Assembly (NCBI GenBank): GCA_964556005.1
Contig: CAZKUR010000011.1
Coordinates: 7,799 to 71,798 of the forward strand
DNA length: 64,000 nucleotides
Direction of reading: 5' to 3'
Origin: CAZKUR01 sp964556005
GTDB lineage: Bacteria > Bacteroidota > Ignavibacteria > Ignavibacteriales > Ignavibacteriaceae
Below, one piece after another: positions 16,220 to 25,618 of the stretch. The notes below the pieces were generated by a model that saw only the letters and a list, made by a program, of their open reading frames with translations, was not told the DNA's origin and searched no databases. Both the position numbers and the translations under genes were made by a program. Each line of letters opens with the position of its first letter. Within the stretch, counting starts at the first letter, position 1.

Positions 16220-16994
16220 TTTTTCATTCAATAAAATATTTAGACTCATAGTATTTATCTTCTTGTTAATTACAGCTTATTCAAATATTTCTCGCTGCAG
16301 TAATAACAAAATTAAATTTTATTCATCAAGCGATTCACTTTCGATTTCCAAAGACTCGCTAATTTATATTTCACCGGATTCAACATGTACTATACAAATA
16401 TATTATCCTGTAGTTTCAGGATTAGCAGATACGATAACACAATCGAATATAAACTGTTTTTTAGACAGCGCCTTCACACATGAAGCAAAATGGTATACAA
16501 AAGACTGCGAACACAAAATAGATTCAATTGAAGAAAAATTGCCTTATAAAATTTATTATTATGATGCTGATTTCAAGGTTTCATATATTTCACAAAAATT
16601 TCTAAGTGTTGAAAACAGTTTCAGTACTTTTTCGGGTGGTGCACATCCAAACCATATGACCGAGTGCTATAATTTTGATCTGAAAGATAATGGAAAGATT
16701 TTGAAGCTCTCAGATATTTTAATTTCAGGCGTTTACGGTGAGTTGACAAAATTGGCTGAAAATAAATTAAAAGAGGATTATAAGACCGATAATTTAAGAA
16801 ATGCAGGCTTTTTCGAAAATCATTTAAGCATTTCAAATAAAAACGAATATATTATCACGGATAGTTCGTTGGTTTTGCAGTTTAATACTTATGAAATAGC
16901 TCCTTACGTTATGGGAGAAATCCGGATTGAATTACCTTTTAATGAAATAAAAGATCTTTTAAAACCAGATGCTCCATTTATAAATAAAGAATAA
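16212..16994 (+). CDS. Secreted DUF3298-domain protein (RsiV-like fold)
   Basis: The 260 residues begin with a hydrophobic signal segment (LIVFIFLLITAYSNISRCS; the Cys at about 26 may be lipidated but the lipobox is poor). Residues 60-130 resemble a DUF4163-type domain and residues 140-250 DUF3298: FSTFSGGAHPNHMTECYNFDLKDNGKILKLSDIL, then FNTYEIAPYVMGEIRIELPF. In other bacteria this fold is found in the anti-sigma factor RsiV and in lysozyme-binding proteins; here there is no sigma-binding N-terminus, so a periplasmic binding role is more likely. It starts inside the 3' end of the PAP2 gene. Confidence 0.65.
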   Translation: MIDFSFNKIFRLIVFIFLLITAYSNISRCSNNKIKFYSSSDSLSISKDSLIYISPDSTCTIQIYYPVVSGLADTITQSNINCFLDSAFTHEAKWYTKDCEHKIDSIEEKLPYKIYYYDADFKVSYISQKFLSVENSFSTFSGGAHPNHMTECYNFDLKDNGKILKLSDILISGVYGELTKLAENKLKEDYKTDNLRNAGFFENHLSISNKNEYIITDSSLVLQFNTYEIAPYVMGEIRIELPFNEIKDLLKPDAPFINKE

Positions 16995-17023
16995 ATTTCA
17001 ATTAACATTAAAATAGTTTAAGC

Positions 17024-17488
17024 ATGGAAAATCTAATAATTAGAAAAGCTGTCCCGGAAGATGTAAAAATAATTTTTCAGTTAATTAATGAATTGGCAGT
17101 ATATGAAAAATTATCTTCCGAAGTTACTGCAGATGAAAAAACTTTGTTGAATTCCCTATTCGGCGAAAAAAAATATGCCGAAGTACTGATTGCGGAATAT
17201 AAAAATGAAATTGCAGGGCAGGCACTTTTTTTTCATAATTTTTCTACCTTCGTCGGAAAACCCGGAGTTTATCTTGAAGATATATACGTAAGACCGCATT
17301 TGCGCGGGAAAGGAATCGGGAAAGAACTTCTATTGGAAATTATCAAAATTGCAAAAGAAAGAGACTGCGGAAGAGTTGAATGGTGCGTTTTAGATTGGAA
17401 CAAATCCGCAATAGATTTTTATGAGAGCCTTGGCGCTGTTCATATGAAAGGCTGGCAAATTTTTAGATTAACAAAAGATAAGTTTTAA
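17024..17488 (+). CDS. GNAT-family N-acetyltransferase
   Basis: The 154 residues carry the GNAT fold: IRKAVPEDVKIIFQLINELAVYEK at the N-terminus, the central strand VYLEDIYVRPHLRGKGIGKELL with the acetyl-CoA pyrophosphate loop (R-G-K-G-I-G, about residues 89-94), and VEWCVLDWNKSAIDFYESLGA near the C-terminus. The LEDIYVRP and WCVLDWN motifs are typical of the diamine/spermidine acetyltransferase group, but the acceptor cannot be fixed from sequence. It follows the DUF3298 gene with 29 bp between. Confidence 0.85.
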   Translation: MENLIIRKAVPEDVKIIFQLINELAVYEKLSSEVTADEKTLLNSLFGEKKYAEVLIAEYKNEIAGQALFFHNFSTFVGKPGVYLEDIYVRPHLRGKGIGKELLLEIIKIAKERDCGRVEWCVLDWNKSAIDFYESLGAVHMKGWQIFRLTKDKF

Positions 17489-17633
17489 TCATTGGTTTTT
17501 GCTTCAATTTATGCCTTTCAAAATTTGGCTAAATCATGGGGCTTTAATATTTTTATAATTCGGTTAAAAATTATACATAAAAATCGAACTATTTTTCACT
17601 TATAAGCAATAGGTTAAACAACAAAGGATCTTT

Positions 17634-18899
17634 ATGACAGACAATAACAAACGAAGGGTAGTTATTACAGGAATGGGAGCTCTAACTCCTATCGGACTTA
17701 CAGTTGATGAATTTTGGAACTCGATGATGGAAAGCAAGAGCGGCTGCGATTTTATAACGCACTTCGACACTTCCAGGGTCGAGACAAAATTTGCATGTGA
17801 AGTAAAAGGTTTTGATCCGGCAAATTATATGGATAAAAAAAATGCAAGAAGATTGGATTTATTCAGTCAATATGCCCTGGCCGCAGCAAAATCAGCGATG
17901 GATGATTCCGGGCTTAATGCAGAAAATATGTCTGTCGAAGAAAAAGAAACAACTGGCGTAATATTCGGAAGCGGCATCGGTGGTTTCAATACATTCTATA
18001 AGCAGGCGATAATAAACCATACCGAAGGCCCGAACCGTGTTTCCCCCTTTTTTATTCCTATGATGATTCCTGATATTGCTGCAGGCTTAATAGCAATGGA
18101 ATATGGTTTTAAAGGACCGAATTATTGTATCGTAACTGCCTGTGCTACTGCAAATAACAATATTATCGATTCTTATCTTCTGATTAAAAACGGTCTTGTT
18201 AATAGAGTTCTTTCAGGCGGAAGTGAAGCCGGAATCCTGGAAATCGGAATTGCAGGATTTAATGCATCGAAAGCATTATCCACAAGGAATGACAGTCCTC
18301 AAACCGCAAGCCGTCCTTTCGATGCTACTCGTGACGGTTTTGTAATGGGCGAAGGCGGCGGAGTTTTGGTTGTTGAGGAATTGGAAATTGCAAAAAAACG
18401 AAATGCTAAAATCTATGCAGAACTGATCGGCATCGGTATTTCTGCAGACGCATATCATATTACCGCTCCCGACCCGGAAGGTCGAGGCGCTATTCTCGCA
18501 ATGCAAATGGCTTTAAGAAATGCAAACATCCAGCCTTCGGATATTGATTATATAAATATGCACGGAACTGCAACCGGCTTAGGTGATATTGCCGAAACCA
18601 AAGCGATAAAAAAGGTATTCGGCGATTATGCTTATAAGTTGAATGTATCATCAACCAAAAGCATGACCGGGCATTTATTAGGCGCTGCCGGCGCAGTTGA
18701 AGCGATTGCAACCATACTTGCTATCAGGAATAATAAAATTCCACCGACTATAAATTTTGAACATCCCGATCCGGAATGCGATTTGAATTATACTTTTAAT
18801 AAACCCCTGGAAAAAGAAGTGAATATCGGTTTAAGTAATGCTTTCGGTTTCGGCGGGCATAATACTTCGGTTATATTTAAGAAGTACGAGGAGAAGTAA
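17634..18899 (+). CDS. fabF: Beta-ketoacyl-ACP synthase II
   Basis: The 421 residues match FabF over the whole length. The catalytic triad is visible: Cys170 in VTACATAN, His310 in NMHGTATGLGD and His347 in STKSMTGHLLGAAGA; the glycine-rich GFGFGGHN motif is near the C-terminus. It extends acyl-ACP by condensation with malonyl-ACP in fatty-acid synthesis. The usual partner acpP is not adjacent, so this copy is unlinked to a fab cluster in this window. RBS AAAGGA lies upstream of the ATG. Confidence 0.92.
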   Translation: MTDNNKRRVVITGMGALTPIGLTVDEFWNSMMESKSGCDFITHFDTSRVETKFACEVKGFDPANYMDKKNARRLDLFSQYALAAAKSAMDDSGLNAENMSVEEKETTGVIFGSGIGGFNTFYKQAIINHTEGPNRVSPFFIPMMIPDIAAGLIAMEYGFKGPNYCIVTACATANNNIIDSYLLIKNGLVNRVLSGGSEAGILEIGIAGFNASKALSTRNDSPQTASRPFDATRDGFVMGEGGGVLVVEELEIAKKRNAKIYAELIGIGISADAYHITAPDPEGRGAILAMQMALRNANIQPSDIDYINMHGTATGLGDIAETKAIKKVFGDYAYKLNVSSTKSMTGHLLGAAGAVEAIATILAIRNNKIPPTINFEHPDPECDLNYTFNKPLEKEVNIGLSNAFGFGGHNTSVIFKKYEEK

Positions 18900-18956
18900 A
18901 AATCAAAAGTAAAAGGTATTTTCAAAAGAGATTATTGATTTAAAGGAAATAATATA

Positions 18957-19661
18957 TTATTGATTATTATCCTTTTTATTAAATATTGAATCCGGGATAT
19001 TTGTATTTACCCTGTAATCGGAATAATTGACAAAAACTTTCCCGATCGTAGGCTTTTTGCTGGAAGATTTGGTTTCACCATCTTCCATATCGCCTGTAAA
19101 ACCGCGCGGAAAATTCATCTTTTCAATGTTAAAAGAAAATATCATTTTTGAGGGAAGAGGATATTTCAATTCATTATCATAAAAAAGATCAATCGTAAAA
19201 GTGCCGTTTAATTTCGTAGTTGATTCAACCTTTCTTATGATGAATTCATTCTTGTCAATCCATAAAGTTGTTAAAACTACTTTAGAAGATTCACTCAACG
19301 GGATTACCTTAATAATATAAACCGGGTTGCCGTCAAGCAAAGTATCTTTACTAAAAAAAGTGGAATGTTCGCCTCTTAATAGATGTGTCGGCGAAAAATT
19401 CAATCCTTCTTTCGGAAGCAGCGCAAAATTTTTCGATTCGAAATGAATCTTATCAGGTTCTTTAAAATAGAGAGTCGCTTTTGTATCAGGCACTTTTAAG
19501 AAACTAACGTCCACTTTTATATTGATATCGACAATATAATCTTTAACTATTGAAAATTTTTGAATAACTTCATTTAAAATTTTATCTGCTTTTTCACTTT
19601 GCGCTTTGCCCGCTGCAGTTATTATAAAGAGTAATAAAAATATTTTATAAATAATTTTCAC
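18957..19661 (-). CDS. LolA-like periplasmic lipoprotein-carrier-fold protein
   Basis: The 234 residues start with a signal peptide (about 1-20, IFLLLFIITAAGKAQ). The mature part has the LolA/LolB beta-sheet pattern: ILNEVIQKFSIVKDYIVDINIKVD, LYFKEPDKIHFES, VYIIKVIPLSES, TLWIDKNEFIIRKVESTTKLNG. LolA ferries lipoproteins from the inner to the outer membrane; many Bacteroidota paralogues with this fold bind other lipids, so the cargo is open. The start codon is GTG. It lies 16 bp after the ABC-2 permease on the same strand and is probably part of that operon. Confidence 0.65.
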   Translation of the reverse strand: MKIIYKIFLLLFIITAAGKAQSEKADKILNEVIQKFSIVKDYIVDINIKVDVSFLKVPDTKATLYFKEPDKIHFESKNFALLPKEGLNFSPTHLLRGEHSTFFSKDTLLDGNPVYIIKVIPLSESSKVVLTTLWIDKNEFIIRKVESTTKLNGTFTIDLFYDNELKYPLPSKMIFSFNIEKMNFPRGFTGDMEDGETKSSSKKPTIGKVFVNYSDYRVNTNIPDSIFNKKDNNQ

Positions 19662-19677
19662 CTATTACCTCGTATGC

Positions 19678-20517
19678 TCATGATAAAATATCTTTTCTAC
19701 GGAATATAAAAGCCGTTATTGCAAACAAACCGACAACATGCGCTAAAAGAATTAGCGTTGATTTTATTATTTCACCAAAATCAACAGGCTTATCAAAAAA
19801 TAGCCGCCATGAAGAAATATATGTTGTGAATAAATAAGGCTTTATTGTTTTAAAGACGTTTAAATCAATTGCAGAAATTATTATGAAGACAATTATAATT
19901 GCCATTGTTGCAACTATCGGCCCGATGGCATTTTCGACCAAGGATGAAAATAAAAACGCTAATGAACAGACTACTGTCATTGCAAGTCCCGCAAAACCGT
20001 AAGCTAACAAAAATCTCCATAAAATATCATGCTTTGCAAAGATTATAATTGTCCCGGATTTAATAACCATTAATTCCCCCGTTCCAAATATTACCAAACC
20101 CAGCCCTAGACTTATTACGGCAAGCCAAAGGACAAGTAAATTTGAATAAATAACGCCTGCAATAAATTTTGAAAGAGTTACTTTAAATCTCGTAACCGGC
20201 CTTGTAATTAAAATTCTATAAGTTCCGGCAGTTGCTTCTCCTGCAAGAAGATCTCCCGCAACAAGTGTAATTAAAAACGGAATATGAACGGTAAGACTTC
20301 CAAAAATAAAATAAGCTATTAAATACATGTTCAATAAATTTCCTACGAAAACAAAAGACTGCTGCAAATTTCTCGTCATAAAATTGAGAGTTCTGTGGCC
20401 TTCAAAATGCATCGCAATAAGAATTACAGGGACAAGAATTCCAATTGCAATAAAGCCGATATAAGTTCTCCATTTCCTAAATATTTTATACAGTTCAATA
20501 CTGATAAGCGCAATCAT
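19678..20517 (-). CDS. ABC-2 type transporter permease
   Basis: The 279-residue protein has about six membrane segments. The segment LVAGDLLAGEATAGTYRILITRPVTRFKVTLSKF between the second and third helices is characteristic of ABC-2 permeases (NatB/CcmB-like). The start ATG overlaps the stop of the ATPase gene by 4 bp (ATGA), so the two are translationally coupled. Substrate unknown. Confidence 0.85.
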   Translation of the reverse strand: MIALISIELYKIFRKWRTYIGFIAIGILVPVILIAMHFEGHRTLNFMTRNLQQSFVFVGNLLNMYLIAYFIFGSLTVHIPFLITLVAGDLLAGEATAGTYRILITRPVTRFKVTLSKFIAGVIYSNLLVLWLAVISLGLGLVIFGTGELMVIKSGTIIIFAKHDILWRFLLAYGFAGLAMTVVCSLAFLFSSLVENAIGPIVATMAIIIVFIIISAIDLNVFKTIKPYLFTTYISSWRLFFDKPVDFGEIIKSTLILLAHVVGLFAITAFIFRRKDILS

Positions 20518-21487
20518 TTTGAAGCCTTTTCCATAATTGAAAGGAAATATTCTTCTAAAGATCTTGCCGGAATTAAAGCGTTAACATCAATTTCATTTTC
20601 TACTAAAAATTTATTTAATACGGAAACTTCTTCAGGGTGAAGCATCAAAATAATTTTATTATTTTCAATAGATTGGATGTTATCAACCCAGTTTGTATTT
20701 GACAATAAACTTTTTGCTTTCTCCGAATCATTAACTTCTACGGTAACTTTTAATTTACTGGAATTCAATAAATCCGAAACATATCCTTCAACTTGCGCTG
20801 TTCCGTTATTTATAATAATCATTCTATTAGCCACCAACTCCACTTCATAAAGAATATGAGAAGAAAGAAAAATTGTTTTCTTTTGATCTTTACTCAAATG
20901 GATTATCAAATCTCTTATTTCTTTCATTCCCTGTGGATCCAAACCGGTTGTAGGCTCATCTAAAATTAAAATTTCGGGATCGTGAATCNNNNNNNNNNTT
21001 TATGTTCATCTAAAATTATTAATTCATGTTCATGAAGGAGAGTCTGTGCAATCCCCAATCTTTGTTTCATTCCATGCGAAAAAGTTTTTACTTTACTCTT
21101 CGCTCTTTTTTCAAGCCCGACAAGTTCCAGCAGCTCAAATATTCTTTTTTTTCCAACCTGTTTACCGGAAATTCGCCCTAATATTTCAAGGTTTTTATAT
21201 GCGGAAATATAGCCGTAAAAATCCGGTTTTTCTACAATTGCCCCGATTTGCTTAAGGATTGAAATTCTCTGCTTTTTAAGCGATTTTCCAAAGATTTTAA
21301 TGTCTCCTCCGGTTGGAGAAATCAGAGAAAGCATCATTCTTATTGTTGTACTTTTCCCCGCACCATTAGGACCTAAAAATCCAAATACATCGCCTTTGAA
21401 AACATTTAAATTTAAATTATTAACCGCCTTAACATCTTTAAAATGTTTTGATAAATTTTTTATCTCAATTATTTTTTGTTCTTCCAA
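20514..21487 (-). CDS. ABC transporter ATPase subunit, interrupted by a 10-N join
   Basis: The right part (21487 to about 21002) has Walker A GPNGAGKST (about 40-48), the signature FSHGMKQR and a Walker B region ending LIILDE. The left part, read in frame from about 20988, starts IHDPEILILDEPTTGLDP and continues to the H-loop FLSSHILYE and a C-terminal regulatory region. The Walker B strand is therefore present twice, on both sides of the N run, in two versions. A normal protein of about 310 residues has only one. I read this as two overlapping contig ends joined without merging, and the gene as intact in the organism. The presumed start is TTG at 21487. Confidence 0.85.
20989..20998. other. 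10-N scaffold join inside the ABC ATPase gene
   Basis: Ten N, unlike the two 100-N gaps. The flanks repeat the same gene segment in divergent form (TCATCTAAAATTA at about 20957 and 21007), consistent with an unmerged overlap. Confidence 0.9.
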
Positions 21488-21969
21488 AATTATTTTCTCA
21501 TTCGTAATTATTTAAATTACAATTCAGTTCCGATAAGAGGCGTTAAAAAGCATTTTGTTATTTCGACGATTATTCCGGTAAAAGGAGATAAATTATAGAT
21601 TAAAATTACTGAATAAACCGTGTGATACAAAATAAAGAATGGCTAATTACCTGAAACTTTTGAATGAATTTGCTTTAATTATTACAAACTCAGAAAGTTT
21701 TTAAAATTATTTTTTCAATTCAAAAATTTAATTTGTCTTTAATGAAAAAAAAACATAACATTGCAAAAAATTTTTTATCTCTTCTTAATAAATTAAGAAA
21801 AGAATTTTTATTTGTTCTAAGCTTTTCATATTTTAAAATTGTAGTCGTTAAAAATTTAAAAGCTGAATTATTGATGAAAGACTATTTCAAATCTTTACAA
21901 CCCAATCTTTTTAATTCAGCAAATAATTTACATGATTTTGTAATAAGGACTTAAGCGAGGGAGTCATCG
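21488..21969. other. AT-rich divergent intergenic region upstream of nrdJ
   Basis: About 480 bp between the ABC operon and nrdJ. It must hold both divergent promoters. I looked for a cobalamin riboswitch (B12 box GCCACTG-like) and for a NrdR box ahead of nrdJ and saw neither. A 73-codon frame at 21733-21954 is Lys/Leu/Phe-rich and has no recognisable features; I treat it as chance. The nrdJ RBS is GAGGGAG, about 8 bp before the ATG. Confidence 0.5.
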
Positions 21970-24900
21970 ATGCAAATAAAGCGCTTTTTTACGCAAGAAG
22001 GTAAGGATCCATTATCAGGTTTTGAATTTCAAAAAAGGACATCGGAAATAAAAAACCAGGACGGGTCCAGTGTTTTCAAAATGGAAGATGTTTTTGTCCC
22101 TTCTAATTGGTCGCAGGTTGCCACCGATATTTTAGCACAGAAATATTTTAGAAAAGCGGGTGTTCCGAAACTATTAAAAAAAGTATATGAAGAAGGAATT
22201 CCAACGTGGCTTCAACCTTCAACCGCAGATACCGAAAGACTACAAGAATTACCAGAAAAAGAAAGGTATTCTTCCGAAACTGACGCGCGGCAGGTTTTTT
22301 TTAGATTAGCCGGATGCTGGACTTACTGGGGCTGGAAAGCTAAATATTTCGACTCTGAAGAAGATGCAAAAACTTTTTATGACGAACTCGTTTACATGCT
22401 GACAAACCAGATGGCTGCCCCAAACAGTCCGCAATGGTTTAATACCGGGCTTCATTGGGCTTACGGAATTTCCGGTCCCTCGCAAGGGCATTATTATGTT
22501 GATTATCAAACCGGGAAATTAACTGCATCGAACGACGCTTATACACACCCACAACCTCATGCGTGCTTTATCCAATCTATAAAAGATGATCTTGTAAATG
22601 AAGGCGGAATAATGGACCTGTGGGTCCGCGAAGCAAGACTCTTTAAATACGGTTCCGGAACAGGTTCAAACTTTTCTGAAATAAGAGGTGTGAATGAACC
22701 TTTGAGCGGCGGCGGGAAATCCTCCGGCTTAATGTCCTTCTTAAAAATCGGCGATCGTTCTGCAGGAGCTATAAAATCCGGCGGAACCACAAGAAGAGCC
22801 GCAAAAATGGTTACTCTGGATCTCGATCATCCTGATATTGAAGAATATATAAACTGGAAAGTTGTCGAGGAACAAAAAGTCGCTGCTATAGTTGCTGGCT
22901 CCAGACTATGCGATTTACACCTTAACGCAATAATGAAAGCCTGCTACGATGAACATCCGGAAAATGATAGATTCAATAAAAAATTAAATAAGAAGCTGCA
23001 GCACGCCGTAATAGAAGCAAGAAAAGCACAAATTCCAAACAATTACATTGAAAGAGTAATTCAGCTTGCAAAGCTTGGATTTCGTTCAATTGAATTTCCA
23101 GTTTATGATGTTGATTGGAACTCCGATGCTTATGCAACCGTTAGCGGACAGAATTCAAACAACTCAATTCGTGTTTCCAATGATTATATGGAAGCCGTAA
23201 TTAACGATGGAGAATGGAATCTTTATTGGAGAACTGAAAAAAAGAAAGCGAAAGAAGATAAAAGAGAACCAAAGCCGTGCAAAACTCTTAAAGCACGAGA
23301 TCTTTGGGATCAGATCGCTTACTCAGCGTGGTCAAGTGCAGATCCAGGCATTCAATTCCATTCAACTATAAACGAATGGCACACATGCCCCGCAGACGGT
23401 GAGATTAAAGCTTCAAATCCTTGCAGCGAGTACATGTTTTTAGACGATACCGCGTGTAATTTAGCTTCGCTTAATCTTGTCAAATTTTACAGTACTAACA
23501 CTAAAAAATTTAATATTGAAGCCTATCGCCATGCAACGAGACTCTGGACCATCGTTCTTGAGATCAGCGTTCTTATGGCACAATTTCCTAGTAAAGAAAT
23601 TGCCAGTTTAAGCTATGACTTCAGAACATTGGGTCTTGGCTTTGCTAACCTTGGTTCACTTTTAATGCTCCAGGGAATTCCTTACGACAGCAAAGAGGCA
23701 TTCGCAATTTGCGGCTCATTAACCTGTTCGATGCATATGTCGGCTTATGCAACATCCGCAGAAATCGCAAAAGAACTCGGCACTTTCGTAAAATATGATC
23801 AGAACAAAGATTATATGCTTCGCGTAATTAGGAATCACAGGAGGGCAGCGTATAACGTTCCTAATGAAGAATATGAAGGATTATCAATCTACCCGGTCGG
23901 TATCGATCCGAAATATTGTCCTTCAGATCTGCTAAAAGCTGCAAGAGAAGATGCCGACAGAGCTTTGGAATTGGGCGAAAAATACGGATATAGAAATGCT
24001 CAGGTTACTGTTATAGCACCAACCGGAACAATCGGTCTCGTTATGGATTGCGATACGACAGGCGTTGAACCTGATTATGCTTTAGTAAAACTAAAAAAAT
24101 TAGCAGGCGGCGGATATTTCAAAATTATCAACCAATCTATTCCCCCGGCATTGGAAAGACTTGGCTATAACAAAGATCAAATAAACGAAATTGTAAAATA
24201 TGCTAAAGGCAGCGGGTCACTAAACGGTTGTCCGTATATAAATAAGGAATCGTTAAAAGCAAAAGGTTTTACGGATGAAATTATTTCTAAAATCGAAAAG
24301 GCTTTGCCTTCCGTATTTGAAATCAGCTTTGCATTCAATTCCTATATTGTCGGCGAAGACTTTTTAATTACAAAACTTGGTTTAACTAAAGAACAAATTA
24401 ACTTCTTTGATTTCAATCTTTTATCTGCATTAGGATTTTCCAAACAAGAAATAGCTTCCGCCAACGACTATGTCTGTGGAACTATGACGATAGAAGGTGC
24501 GCCTTTCTTAAACCATGAACATTACCCTGTTTTCGATTGTGCAAATAAATGCGGCAAAAAAGGGACAAGATTTATCAGGCCGATTGCACATATTAAAATG
24601 ATGTCTGCTGCTCAGCCGTTTATTTCAGGTGCAATTTCCAAAACAATTAATTTCCCGAATTCCGCTTCGGTTGCGGATATAAAAGATGCATTTATGCAGT
24701 CATGGAAGCTTGGAATTAAAGCAAATGCATTATACAGGGACGGTTCAAAATTATCCCAGCCTTTGAATGCAATTAGCGATGAAGAAATCGAAGCCTTGAT
24801 GGATGATAAAGAGCATAACGACATTATTAAGGTTGCGGAAAAAATCATTCACCGTTACATCGCAAAGAGAAGAAGACTGCCGGATAGACGTTCCGGTTAT

Positions 24901-25554
24901 ACTCAAAAAGCTAAGATAAACGGGCAATCTGTTTATATCAGAACCGGCGAATATGAAAACGGACAGTTGGGCGAAATCTTTATCGATATGCATAGAGAAG
25001 GTGCGGCTTTCAGAAGTTTGCTTAACTGTTTTGCAATTTCGATTTCATTAGGATTACAGCACGGCGTTCCGCTGGAAGAATTTGTAGATGCATTTGTATT
25101 TACTCGCTTTGAACCGAGCGGAATAGTTACAGGCAATGCTAAAATTAAAATGGCTACTTCGGTAATCGATTATATTTTTAGAGAGCTGGCAGTTGCCTAT
25201 TTAGGAAGGAACGATCTTGCTCATGTGGATCCTACCGAAGTTACAGAGAAAGCTTCGCGCAGCATTGTAAAAAAAATAGTTGAGCCGGAGTTTGAGAGTG
25301 AAGAAATTGTTAGTGAAAGAGTAGTTGAGCTGGATAAAGATAAACCTTCTACCTACAATTATTCTGTGTCTTCAAATGCCGCAAAAGCTTCAAAACCAAA
25401 GAAACCGGAATCAAAATTCTCATCTCAGTTCAAGCAGGCAATTGAAGCAGGTTACACCGGAGATATTTGTCCCGAATGCCAGAGCATGACAATGGTTAGA
25501 AACGGAACTTGCTTAAAGTGTATGACTTGCGGTTCGACATCGGGATGCAGTTAA
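21970..25554 (+). CDS. nrdJ: Adenosylcobalamin-dependent (class II) ribonucleoside-diphosphate reductase
   Basis: The 1194-residue protein has the RNR barrel: AAPNSPQWFNTGL and PQPHACFIQS near residues 140-200, GSGTGSNFSEIRG, and the active-site loop N483-P-C485-S-E487 in SNPCSEYMFLDDTACNLASLNL. The second half shows TVIAPTGTIGLVMDCDTTGVEPDYAL and a large C-terminal extension ending in a Cys cluster, CPECQSMTMVRNGTCLKCMTCG, as is usual for this long NrdJ type (swinging thiols plus a zinc-like ribbon). It makes deoxyribonucleotides with B12 as radical source, independent of oxygen. No ATP-cone is seen at the N-terminus. Terminator at 25578-25603. Confidence 0.93.
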   Translation: MQIKRFFTQEGKDPLSGFEFQKRTSEIKNQDGSSVFKMEDVFVPSNWSQVATDILAQKYFRKAGVPKLLKKVYEEGIPTWLQPSTADTERLQELPEKERYSSETDARQVFFRLAGCWTYWGWKAKYFDSEEDAKTFYDELVYMLTNQMAAPNSPQWFNTGLHWAYGISGPSQGHYYVDYQTGKLTASNDAYTHPQPHACFIQSIKDDLVNEGGIMDLWVREARLFKYGSGTGSNFSEIRGVNEPLSGGGKSSGLMSFLKIGDRSAGAIKSGGTTRRAAKMVTLDLDHPDIEEYINWKVVEEQKVAAIVAGSRLCDLHLNAIMKACYDEHPENDRFNKKLNKKLQHAVIEARKAQIPNNYIERVIQLAKLGFRSIEFPVYDVDWNSDAYATVSGQNSNNSIRVSNDYMEAVINDGEWNLYWRTEKKKAKEDKREPKPCKTLKARDLWDQIAYSAWSSADPGIQFHSTINEWHTCPADGEIKASNPCSEYMFLDDTACNLASLNLVKFYSTNTKKFNIEAYRHATRLWTIVLEISVLMAQFPSKEIASLSYDFRTLGLGFANLGSLLMLQGIPYDSKEAFAICGSLTCSMHMSAYATSAEIAKELGTFVKYDQNKDYMLRVIRNHRRAAYNVPNEEYEGLSIYPVGIDPKYCPSDLLKAAREDADRALELGEKYGYRNAQVTVIAPTGTIGLVMDCDTTGVEPDYALVKLKKLAGGGYFKIINQSIPPALERLGYNKDQINEIVKYAKGSGSLNGCPYINKESLKAKGFTDEIISKIEKALPSVFEISFAFNSYIVGEDFLITKLGLTKEQINFFDFNLLSALGFSKQEIASANDYVCGTMTIEGAPFLNHEHYPVFDCANKCGKKGTRFIRPIAHIKMMSAAQPFISGAISKTINFPNSASVADIKDAFMQSWKLGIKANALYRDGSKLSQPLNAISDEEIEALMDDKEHNDIIKVAEKIIHRYIAKRRRLPDRRSGYTQKAKINGQSVYIRTGEYENGQLGEIFIDMHREGAAFRSLLNCFAISISLGLQHGVPLEEFVDAFVFTRFEPSGIVTGNAKIKMATSVIDYIFRELAVAYLGRNDLAHVDPTEVTEKASRSIVKKIVEPEFESEEIVSERVVELDKDKPSTYNYSVSSNAAKASKPKKPESKFSSQFKQAIEAGYTGDICPECQSMTMVRNGTCLKCMTCGSTSGCS

Positions 25555-25577
25555 AAAAAATATTGTATTAAAATCTT

Positions 25578-25603
25578 AAAAGGTGTCTTGATAGACACCT
25601 TTT
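25578..25603 (+). terminator. Rho-independent terminator after nrdJ
   Basis: AAAAGGTGTC (25578-25587), loop TTGATA, GACACCTTTT (25594-25603) followed by a T-run. The A-rich left flank makes it usable from both sides, so it may also serve the convergent PAP2 gene ending at 25619. Confidence 0.9.
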
Positions 25604-25618
25604 TTATTGATTCCCAAT

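Noticed and set aside
21733..21954. 73-residue plus-strand frame before nrdJ
   Set aside because: Low-complexity Lys/Leu/Phe composition, no family resemblance, and located in the region that must hold the nrdJ promoter.
21488..21969. Cobalamin riboswitch ahead of the B12-dependent reductase
   Set aside because: No B12-box-like sequence or the expected multi-stem layout could be found by eye.
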